16,265 nucleotides of DNA from Acanthamoeba sp. SK_2022b (Eukaryota > Discosea > Longamoebia > Acanthamoebidae). The number at the start of each line of letters is the position of its first letter. The stretch's first letter is position 1. Of the stretch, positions 6,191 through 13,264 are shown piece by piece. The notes below the pieces were generated by a model. It worked only from the letters and a program-made list of their open reading frames with translations. It had not been told where the DNA came from and searched no databases. Location: positions 1 through 16,265 of the forward strand of contig JANDJZ010001125.1 of NCBI GenBank assembly GCA_027943245.1, given 5' to 3'. The translations under genes were made by a program, and so were the position numbers.

Positions 6191-6948
6191 ATGAGCGACC
6201 TCTATTGGCTGACGGACGAGCAGATGGCGCGGCTGCAGCCGCACTTCCCCAAGAGCCACGGCAAGCCCAGGGTGGATGATCGTCGGGTGTTGAGCGGGAT
6301 CATCTTCGTCAACCGCAACGGGCTTCGCTGGCGTGACGCGCCGCCGGTCTATGGCCCACACAAGACGCTGTACAACCGCTGGAAGCGTTGGAGCGAGGCC
6401 GGGGTCTTCATCCGGATGATGGAGGGACTGTCCGGCGCTCAGGCCGAACGGCGCACCCTCATGATCGACGCGACCTATCTCAAGGCGCACCGTACGGCTT
6501 CGAGCCTCGCGGTAAAAAAGGGGGTCTTGGGCGGCTCATCGGACGCACCAAAGGCGGCATGAACACCAAGCTTCACGCCGTAACCGATGCGAACGGACGC
6601 CCCATCAGCCTGTTCATGACGGCAGGCCAGGTCAGCGACTACACCGGTGCTGCGGCCCTGCTGGACAGCCTTCCCAAGGCCCAATGGCTGCTGGGCGACC
6701 GGGGCTATGACGCAGACTGGTTCAGGGACGCTTTGGAGGCCAAGGGCATCACGCCCTGCATCCCCGGTCGAAAATCCCGGACCGCGCCTATCCGTTACGA
6801 CAAGCGCCGGTACAAAAGCCGAAACCGCATCGAAATCATGTTCGGCCGGCTCAAGGACTGGCGTCGCGTCGCCACCCGCTACGATCGGTGCCCGACCGTC
6901 TTCCTGTCCGCCATCGCCCTCGCCGCTACAGTGCTATTCTGGCTATGA
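6191..6948 (+). CDS. IS5-family transposase via -1 frameshift
   Basis: Two overlapping frames make one 252-residue DDE transposase. The first frame starts at an ATG at 6191, with AAGGAG eight bases upstream, and would end alone at 6562 (123 residues). At codons 109-110 a -1 slip on A AAA AAG leads into the second frame, which ends at 6948. The joined protein has D93 (LMIDATYLK), D170 (LLGDRGYDAD) and E215 (NRIEIMFGRLKDWRR), the DDE triad, so all catalytic residues lie on the fusion only if frameshifting occurs. The first-frame product alone has D93 only. The N-terminal domain WLTDEQMARLQPHFP is typical of IS5 transposases (DUF4096-like). The stop lies within the right inverted repeat. Confidence 0.9.
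6514..6520 (+). other. A AAA AAG programmed -1 frameshift site
   Basis: The heptamer is in register with the first transposase frame (gtA AAA AAG GGG) and is followed by four more G. This is a canonical -1 slippery sequence, and the run is where the two frames must be joined. I did not find an obvious strong stem-loop stimulator directly downstream. Confidence 0.8.
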
Positions 6949-6960
6949 GTCCTGAGCCTA

Positions 6961-8614
6961 GTCCGTCCCAGTTCGTCATTGCAAAGACCTCAATGGTGTC
7001 CATTGGGGTGTTGATCAGGACGAGTTTTTCAACTGTATAAACGCGTCCTGGCTCGCCATCACCAAGTTCGGATTGGAAGCTGAGACTTGCAGCGTTGTTG
7101 TTTTGGTATTGACCGTTCAAATGGAGGTTTGTGTGGACGCCTGCGCCGCCGAACGATCCGGCCACCAGCTTCACAACTGCACGAAGAACGAAATAACCCG
7201 GACGCGTAGAGCGCCGCCCATAGCTGGACATCATGACGTTTTCGTTTGCCGTCGTGACATATCGTAATGCGTTTGCGCTGACGACACCCGGAACGATAGT
7301 GTATCGCCAACCATATTCCTGATCGATCCAACCTGTAGGCATGACTTGCGACGCGGTTCCGGTTCCCGGTTGCGCGAAGTCACTATTTGTATTCATTGAA
7401 GAGCGGTTGCTTACTTCAAGTTGGGTGACCCTGCTGGCTTCAGCCTTGTTCGTTTGCAGGTTCGCAGTCGTGGTTTCGACCGTCGTCATGCGGCCCGACA
7501 GACCGTTGACGGTGCTGTTCAGGTTCGTGACCGACTGCGCCGACGCCTTGCCTGCGATATCGGCTTCAGCCGTGTTCAGACGGGTGTTCTGAGCCGTGTT
7601 GACCGACTCTGCATTCGTGACGCGGGTGGTCAGGGCCGTGAAATCCGTCGTCGCCACCTTACCGGCCAGGCCATCCGTGGTGGTCTGACGCATCGTCTGA
7701 AGCTGTGCGTTCAGATTTGCCGCGCCGTTGCGGGCGGCGGCGAGTTCGGCCAGGGCGTCCGCGCCACGCACATCGTGGACGGCGACCCATGCGGTTCCAG
7801 ACCATCGGTTAAGCTGGTTGTTGGCGCTGGTGTTCACCCAAAGATCACCCGCGATCCGGCCCGTCGAGCCTGGCGCCGCAGCCTGGGCGAACGTCTGCGG
7901 CTTCGTGTTGACCGTGCTGGTCAGGTCGGTGACCGATTGCGCCGAGGCCTTGCCGTTCAGTCCGGTTTCGACGGTGTTCAGGCGGGTGTTCTGAGCACTC
8001 AGCGAGCCTTCAGCCGTCGTCACCCGACCTTGCAGGGCAGTAAGATCAGTGGCCTTCGCCGCATTATTGGCCGTCGTCTCGACCGTCGACAGCTTGGTGT
8101 TCGTCGCGGCGATATCGCTCTGAGCCGTGGTCACGCGGCCAGCCAGATCAGTGACTGACTGAGCCGATGCCTTGCCCGCCAGGGCGTCCGCGACCGTGCC
8201 TGTCACATTGCCGATCTTGGCGGTCAAGTCCGTCACGCCGGTCGCCGAGGTGGCGATGCGCGGGTCAACGGCGGAGGCCCAGGCAGCACCGGTCCAGATC
8301 GACAGGGCGTTGTTCTGGCCTGCCGTGGTGTTGATCCACGTGTCCCCCGCGACCAACGGATAACCGCCAGCCGGGCTGGTCGGCGCCGCGTTCTGGCGGA
8401 AGGTGCGGTTCCTGATCGAGACGGACGACGACAGGTCCGCGACCGACTGGCTGGACGCCTTGCCCGCCACGTCGGTTTCGACCGTGTTGAGACGGGTGTT
8501 CTGCGCGGTGTTGTCGCTTTCCGCGTTGGTCACGCGGGTGGTCAGTGCATTAAGGTCGGTGGCCTTCGCCGCTGCGTTTGCCGTAGCTTCGACGGTGTTC
8601 AGCTTGGTGTTCAC
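6961..8614 (-). CDS. Tail tip/fibre protein, middle part before IS
   Basis: About 551 codons of open frame that run into the IS5-type element and end inside it at 6926. The ATG at 8614 is internal; the true gene begins far upstream. The content is modular. Coiled-coil repeats of about 36-39 residues (KASAQSVTDL, RVTTAEG, QNTRLNTVE) alternate with two carbohydrate-contact-like modules reading AGDTWINTTAGQNN and AGDLWVNTSANNQLNRW, as in J proteins. From about 7390 leftward there is a beta-sandwich-like module (NSDFAQPGTGTAS, then GYFVLRAVVKLVAGSFGGAG, ending FAMTNWDG). The role is a trimeric tail tip or side fibre for host attachment. Confidence 0.7.
8131..8471 (-). repeat. Tail fibre module, copy 2 (with 10442-10782)
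   Basis: This segment and 10442-10782 are close DNA-level copies at a constant offset of 2311 bp. They encode SSSVS-x-RNRTFRQNAAPTSP, AGDTWINTTAGQNN and VTDLTAKIGNV. Identity is highest across 8311-8400. It is an internal duplication within one fibre gene. Confidence 0.75.
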
Positions 8615-8649
8615 AGACGTCAGGCGCCTTCAGCAGTGGTGACGCGGCC

Positions 8650-9059
8650 TTGGGCGCGGTCGGGTCAGTGGCCTTGGCGGCGTTGTTCGCAGTCGTCTCA
8701 ACCGTCGAGAGGCGGGTGTTCTGGGTGGTGTTTACCCCTTCCGCGTTGGTGACGCGGGTGGTCAGGTCGGTGACCGACTGCGCCGACGCTTTCCCGTTCA
8801 GTCCGGTTTCGACCGTTGAGAGGCGGGTGTTCTGAGACGAGATATCGTTCTGAGCGGTCGTGACGCGGCCCGACAATGCCGTCAGGTCGGTTGCTTTAGC
8901 GGCGTTGTTCGCCGTGGTTTCGACTGACGACAGCTTCGTATTTGTCGCGGCGATATCAACGGCGTCGGTGATATCCTCGATCAGCAGCAGGGCGACGGTG
9001 CCGCCTGCGTCAACCGTGTTCCCCGGTGCTCCACCTTTGTAGTTCAGGATGACTTCGGG
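8650..9059 (-). CDS. Tail tip/fibre protein fragment
   Basis: This stretch continues the fibre protein in one frame. It starts with VILNYKGGAPGNTVDAGG, then LLLIEDITDAVDIAATNTKL, and continues into coiled-coil repeats ending ANNAAKATD. On its own an ATG at 8876 would open a 108-residue frame that runs on to 8550, but the residues after about 8650 (PTAPKAASPL) are clearly out of frame compared with other repeat copies. Comparison with the copy near 8024 suggests bases missing around 8650, and another shift occurs by 8614. Confidence 0.55.
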
Positions 9060-9654
9060 CGCACCTCAACGTGGGCCGCGTTCGTGACCCCTTGAACGTG
9101 GCTGTGATCGTTTCCCAATCGGTTCCGCCCGTTGCGTAAATGCCGGGGCCATCGGTTTTCGCCCCTGCTGCGGTGAACGCCACCACGCGGACCCAAGGCC
9201 GAACAGTCGCATCAGCCGTGGTGTTTTTGACAATAGCCGTGGTGCGATAGGTGCGCCCCACCTGAGCAGTCATTGCTCCTTTGGTCCGCATCTGGCGGAA
9301 AGTCGAACCGCTGAGTTTCCACGCTTTGCCCTTGTCGGTGTCGATCAGGGTAAACCCGGTCCAAGTGTTACCTGTGTCGCCCGTGGTGAAGTAGGTCGAA
9401 CCGTCCTCAAACGTGGACGGCAGAGACTTAGTGATCAGATCAGTGGTGCGGGCCTCAAGCGTCGCGACGCGCGAAGCATCAGCCTTGCCCGTGCGAAGGT
9501 CGGCAGTCGCGGTTTCAACGGTTCCAACGCGAGCAGTTACGCCGGTCAGCTTGTCGTCAACGGTGCGCGCTTCGGTGATATCCTCCATGCGAAGGTCGGA
9601 CCAAAGAACACCAAAGGGTGCGTTCGCACGAACGAACGGGCGACCCGTGACCAT
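9010..9654 (-). CDS. Tail tip/fibre protein fragment, beta-sandwich module
   Basis: A 214-codon open frame whose first ATG is internal. It holds VRANAPFGVLWSDLRMEDIT, a short coiled coil (LTGVTARVGTVETATADL) and a second beta-sandwich-like module: STFEDGSTYFTTGDTGNTW, MTAQVGRTYRTTAIV, GPGIYATGGTDWETITATFKG. It is coding down to about 9092. After that the frame is wrong, and restoring the match to VTNAAHVEVRPEVILNY requires two single-base gains at about 9091 and 9059. Such modules in tail tips commonly bind cell-surface glycans; that function is inferred from fold-like appearance only. Confidence 0.6.
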   Translation of the reverse strand: MVTGRPFVRANAPFGVLWSDLRMEDITEARTVDDKLTGVTARVGTVETATADLRTGKADASRVATLEARTTDLITKSLPSTFEDGSTYFTTGDTGNTWTGFTLIDTDKGKAWKLSGSTFRQMRTKGAMTAQVGRTYRTTAIVKNTTADATVRPWVRVVAFTAAGAKTDGPGIYATGGTDWETITATFKGSRTRPTLRCARSHPELQRWSTGEHG

Positions 9655-9668
9655 GTTGACCGGGGCGG

Positions 9669-10781
9669 TTACAACCAGATCGAAAGCTGTCCAAGTGTCG
9701 TTAGGAGCCGTAACAGCCGCGAAGCTGTTGACGTTTGATCAGTGGCATTCTGACCAAAGACGCCGATACCGACAGTCGATGTTCCAGTTGGGATTTTCAC
9801 CCACCCGGTTGCTCTGAACTTGCGACCTGCCCAACTACCCGGCTGGAAATCACCGTGGCCGCTATCGGTGGCGGTCGTCCGCATGACGAACTTGCGACCA
9901 AGACCGGGAGGGCCGTCGTCTGCAACCGAAGTGGCATTGATCCAAGGTCCAACCGTCGCGTCAGTCCAGACGCCCTTTGTGATCAGGTTCGCACCGGGGG
10001 TCTGTCTCGCTTGCGCTTCCAGCGAAGTGACGCGGCTGGCGTCGGCTTTGCCGGTGCGAAGGTCAGCAGTAGCAGTTTCAGTAGCACCAACGCGTGTCGT
10101 CAGGCCGACGACGCTAGAACTCAAGTCGCTAACCGACTGAGCCGACGCCTTGCCCGCCACGTCGGTTTCGACCGTGTTCAGACGCGTGTTTTGGGCCGTA
10201 TTCACGCCCTCTGCGTTGGTCACGCGGGTCTGAAGAGCGTTCAGGTCGGACGCCTTGGCGGACGCGTTCGCCGTCGTCTCGACCGACGACAGCTTCGTAT
10301 TTGTCGCGGCGATATCGCTCTGAGCCGTGGTCACGCGACCTGATAGTGCGGTCAGGTCGGTGGCCTTCGCCGCCGCATTCGCGGTCGCCTCGACCGATGA
10401 CAGCTTGGTCTTGGTCGCGGATAGGTCAGATTCAGCAGTCGTGACGCGGCCAGCCAAATCGGTGACAGATTGGGCGCCCGCTTTACCCGCCAAGGCATCC
10501 GCCACGGTGCCGCTGACGTTGCCGATTTTGGCCGTCAGGTCCGTGACGCCGGACGCAGAAATAGCGATCCGTGGATCAACCGCGCTGGCCCAGGCTGTCC
10601 CGGTCCAGACAGAAATCGCGTTGTTCTGGCCTGCCGTGGTGTTGATCCACGTGTCCCCCGCGACCAGCGGATAGCCGCCAGCAGGGCTGGTCGGCGCCGC
10701 ATTCTGGCGGAAGGTGCGATTGCGCACCGAAACAGAGGACGACAGGTCGGTGACCGATTGGCTGGACGCCTTGCCTGCCAC
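9669..10781 (-). CDS. Tail tip/fibre protein fragment
   Basis: A 370-codon frame, coding down to about 9737, with a non-native GTG at 10781. Order: QSVTDLSSSVSVRNRTFRQN and AGDTWINTTAGQNNAISVW (close copy of the segment at 8131-8471), three or more coiled-coil repeats (AKATDLTALSGRVTTAQSD), and a beta-sandwich-like module (GANLITKGVWTDATVGPW, then FRATGWVKIPTGTSTVG). At 9737 one A appears to be missing from a run: the native reading would be NATDQ-NVNSFAAV, continuing to FDLVVTAPVNMVTGRPF, which is found in the next frame. Upstream it joins the fragment at 10785-11604 across an apparent 5-bp deletion. Confidence 0.65.
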   Translation of the reverse strand: MAGKASSQSVTDLSSSVSVRNRTFRQNAAPTSPAGGYPLVAGDTWINTTAGQNNAISVWTGTAWASAVDPRIAISASGVTDLTAKIGNVSGTVADALAGKAGAQSVTDLAGRVTTAESDLSATKTKLSSVEATANAAAKATDLTALSGRVTTAQSDIAATNTKLSSVETTANASAKASDLNALQTRVTNAEGVNTAQNTRLNTVETDVAGKASAQSVSDLSSSVVGLTTRVGATETATADLRTGKADASRVTSLEAQARQTPGANLITKGVWTDATVGPWINATSVADDGPPGLGRKFVMRTTATDSGHGDFQPGSWAGRKFRATGWVKIPTGTSTVGIGVFGQNATDQTSTASRLLRLLTTLGQLSIWL

Positions 10782-10782
10782 G
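10442..10782 (-). repeat. Tail fibre module, copy 1 (with 8131-8471)
   Basis: Partner of the 8131-8471 segment. The match ends at 10782 where this copy lacks five bases that the other has, so the duplication also reveals the reading-frame break. Confidence 0.75.
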
Positions 10783-10784
10783 TT

Positions 10785-11604
10785 CGACCGTCGAGAGGCG
10801 GGTGTTCTGAGCCGTGTTCACGCCTTCCGCGTTGGTCACGCGGGTGGTCAGGCTGTTCAGATCGGAGGCTTTAGCCGCGTTGTTCGCGGTCGCCTCGACT
10901 GTGTTCAGCTTCGTATTCGTCGCGGCGATATCACTCTGAGCCGTAGTCACGCGACCTGATAGTGCGCTCAGGTCGGTGACCAGTGCGCGCTTGCCGATTT
11001 CAGTTTCAGCGGACGAAATGCGCGTGTTCTGAGCGGCGTTCTCGTTTTCAGCGCCGGTGACGCGGGCGACCAGATCAGTGACCGACTGCGCCGAAGCTTT
11101 TCCGGCTATGGTCGTGTCCGTCGTGTTGAGACGGTTATTCAGGCTGGTGGCCGAGCCGCGCGCCGTGGTGACTTCCGTCTTCAGCGCCTGGAAATCGCTG
11201 TTGCTGGCCTTGCCTGCGATGTTCGTCTCGGCAGTGGTCAGACGGGTGTTCTGAGCCGTCAGCGTACCTTCGGCGGTCGTTACGCGGGTGCGAACAGCGT
11301 TCAGGTCGGTGACGCTGGCCTTATCGGTTTCGAGGGTGCTGGCGCGCTGTTCAACCGCGTCGATCCGGGTCCCTAGCTTGCCGTCGGCCCCTTCGCCAAG
11401 GGCGTCAAAGGCCGATGCAATCCTGTCGTCCAGTTCGACCGTTTTCGCCCGCAGGCTGGCGTCCGCGTCTTCAAGGGCAACCTTCAACTGACCCCGCGCG
11501 GTGGCCTCTGCGGCCACCGATGCGCGGATGGTCTGGTCGGCGGCTTCAAGAGCCGTTTTGGTCGCCGCCGCCGTGTCCCTGATCGCTTTGTCAGCGGCCT
11601 CCAA
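10785..11604 (-). CDS. Tail tip/fibre protein fragment, coiled-coil repeats
   Basis: About 273 codons, reading EAADKAIRDTAAATKTALEA, a helical linker (DRIASAFDALGEGADGKLG), and then repeats of 36-39 residues: DKASVTDLNAVRTRVTTAEG, KASNSDFQALKTEVTTA, KASAQSVTDLVARVTGAE, KRALVTDLSALSGRVTTAQ and AKASDLNSLTTRVTNAEG. The frame runs on to 10576 but is non-native after STVE at about 10785, where five bases (cggtt on the plus strand) are missing relative to 8470. The heptad-like pattern of small hydrophobics suggests a long trimeric coiled-coil shaft. The ATG at 11604 is not the gene's start. Confidence 0.65.
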
Positions 11605-11770
11605 GATCGGTCTTCAACTGACCCCGCGCGGTGGCCTCTGCATTACCGATGCGCGAATGGTCGCGTCAGCCTGTTCCAGAGCCGCCTTTGTAGCCGCCGC
11701 CGTGTCCCTGATGCCTTGATCTGCGGCTTCAAGGGCAGTCTTCAACTGACCCCGCGCGGCGGCCTCTGCC
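11483..11770 (-). repeat. Three ~129-bp direct repeats encoding helical units
   Basis: The plus-strand string TTCAACTGACCCCGCGCGG begins at 11483, 11613 and 11741, spaced 130 and 128 bp. Each unit encodes RGQLK-x-ALE-x-AD, IRDTAAATK and TIRASV. Spacing of 129 bp (43 codons) is expected, so the +1 and -1 deviations pinpoint two compensating indels in the middle unit. Confidence 0.7.
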
Positions 11771-11973
11771 GTTACAGATGCTCTGATCTCTGCGTCGGCC
11801 TCACCCAGAGCAATCGCCAGCCTCTCTCGCGCATCGACCTCGGCGTCCAGGCCGGACGCAATGGTCCTAGCCGCTTCCTCATTCGCTTCGGCAAGACCCT
11901 CAACACCAATCAGGCGGTCAATAACCTCTGCGACCGGCTCGCCGTTCAGGTGGGTGGTGTCGCCCGCGATCAA
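11614..11973 (-). CDS. Tail tip/fibre protein, N-terminal fragment
   Basis: A 119-codon frame from a TTG at 11973 (LIAGDTTHLNGEPVAEVIDR, then helical repeats EAADQGIRDTAAATK and ARGQLKTALEAAD). IAGDTTHLNGEPVAEV looks like a genuine N-terminal region of the fibre part. The native start may be the GTG at about 12046, in another frame (LVTYYSAGLRGGRWSW), with one indel near 11985. The end, MQRPPRGVS, is out of frame: the repeat unit at 11613-11740 lost a base near 11640 and gained one near 11610 relative to its neighbours, after which the frame returns to that of the next fragment. Confidence 0.5.
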   Translation of the reverse strand: MIAGDTTHLNGEPVAEVIDRLIGVEGLAEANEEAARTIASGLDAEVDARERLAIALGEADAEIRASVTAEAAARGQLKTALEAADQGIRDTAAATKAALEQADATIRASVMQRPPRGVS

Positions 11974-12053
11974 CCCCGGCTGCGCCGCGCAGGGCCCAGG
12001 ACCAGCGACCGCCCCGCAACCCCGCCGAATAATAGGTCACCAGCACATGGTGT

Positions 12054-13256
12054 TCAGGCCGGAGCGTCCAGTCCCTTGATCTCATACGCCACCACCGGCG
12101 GCGGGCCGCAGGCTCTGCGGTCCAGGGTCCGGCGGCGGTCCAGGCCGTACTGGATCAGCGCTGGCCACGGCGAGGTCGGCGACCGATCCAGAAAGCGACT
12201 GGCACACCGGCTGGCGCGATCCGTCCGCCACTGGCCGCGCCTCAGCGACCACTGGTCGGCCTGCGGCTGGCTCACCGTCGGCAGGACCACCGTCGTCGTC
12301 AGAGGGTCCGAGACCTGGCCCGCCGCCGTCATGGCGCGCAGTTCGATCTGCACGCGCGTGACCTCGTCCTCGCCAGGCAGCTCCTTCAGGGGCGGCGTGG
12401 TCAGGGTCATCGACCCGGCGCCCAGGTCAGGCAGCGGCGACCAACCGACCGTTTCTCCCGCCTCCGGCCTGGACCGCCACCGCGCTGAGAAGCCCGTGAT
12501 GGGCGACCCTCGCCAGGGCGGCATGGAGAAGCCGACCCGCACCCCCTGTTCAGACACGTCCACGCCCAGCAGCGACGGCGCGGGCGGATCCTTTCGACGG
12601 TCTCCGCTCAGGCGTGACGGCAGGTCGGGAATGGGACCCGTCTCACCTGCCATCAACAGGGGCGCCACATAACGCACGCCCGTCAGATTGGCAGTCAGGC
12701 CCTCCCCCGGCTCCAGGCCGACGATCTCCACATCCTCCGTCACATCCTCGGCCGGGCCGAACGCGATCAGGTCCGCACGGCGCGGCGACAGGGCGGCGGA
12801 ACGGGGGGTGACGAACTGGATTTCCCGCGTCGCCACGGGGCTGCTGGTGGCGACATTGACCACCGGCACGCCGGGGATCAGCTGATTGACCAGCCTCAGG
12901 TCGACCACATAGTCGACGCCCGGCTCCATCTCGATCTCGCGATCCAGCCTCAGGCCGGTGACCAGGCTTCCCGCCCCATCCGCCAACCGGCGCAGACGCA
13001 CACGCGCTCCACCCTCGCCGCCGGCGCGTTGCCAGGCCAGACGGACACGATCGCCATAACGACAGACCACCGCCTCGATGTCTGCGCTCCAGGTGTCGAA
13101 ACGCCGCTGATGCTTGCGGCGGCCCATCTCCCACCGCCCGTCGCGGATGGCGCGCTCGCGCGTCTTCTGTCCGTCCTCCAGCCGCAGCGCCTCGATCAGG
13201 GTGGCGGCCTTCACGGACCTGCCCTGGGCGCGTCCCACGCCCGTCGATCTCGGCAT
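12054..13256 (-). CDS. Host-specificity protein J, C-terminal part
   Basis: About 400 codons that continue protein J after frame breaks at 13240-13330. The native reading is clear from VKAATLIEALRLEDGQKTRE (about 13215) through DTWSADIEAVVCRYGDRVRL and fibronectin-like stretches (VGFSMPPWRGSPITGFSARW, VTRVQIELRAMTAAGQVS) to TTTVVLP near 12280. The last 75 residues are Arg-rich and less convincing, so a further shift may occur near 12280. J-type proteins form the tail tip that contacts the receptor and the membrane. The start MPRSTGVGRAQ is a product of the frameshift, not a true N-terminus. Confidence 0.7.
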   Translation of the reverse strand: MPRSTGVGRAQGRSVKAATLIEALRLEDGQKTRERAIRDGRWEMGRRKHQRRFDTWSADIEAVVCRYGDRVRLAWQRAGGEGGARVRLRRLADGAGSLVTGLRLDREIEMEPGVDYVVDLRLVNQLIPGVPVVNVATSSPVATREIQFVTPRSAALSPRRADLIAFGPAEDVTEDVEIVGLEPGEGLTANLTGVRYVAPLLMAGETGPIPDLPSRLSGDRRKDPPAPSLLGVDVSEQGVRVGFSMPPWRGSPITGFSARWRSRPEAGETVGWSPLPDLGAGSMTLTTPPLKELPGEDEVTRVQIELRAMTAAGQVSDPLTTTVVLPTVSQPQADQWSLRRGQWRTDRASRCASRFLDRSPTSPWPALIQYGLDRRRTLDRRACGPPPVVAYEIKGLDAPA

Positions 13257-13264
13257 AGCCGTCG

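Larger units (their letters stand above)
6130..6958 (+). mobile_element. IS5-family (IS427-like) insertion sequence
   Basis: An 829-bp element with terminal inverted repeats GGCTCAGGACCCAT (6130-6143) and ATGAGTCCTGAGCC (6945-6958), matching at 13 of 14 positions. It is flanked by TA on both sides (6128-6129 and 6959-6960); a TAG copy is equally readable. A short TA duplication, a size near 830 bp and a transposase made by frameshifting fit the IS427 group of IS5. It lies inside the fibre gene, in the opposite orientation. Confidence 0.9.

Noticed and set aside
7421..8158. Plus-strand open frames opposite the fibre repeats (also near 9735-10343)
   Set aside because: They mirror the coiled-coil repeats and have an Arg-rich, repetitive composition with no recognisable motif.
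8100..11300. Possible CRISPR array or tandem DNA repeats
   Set aside because: The repeated strings encode coiled-coil units in frame, differ at wobble positions and vary in spacing; there are no short identical repeats with unique spacers.
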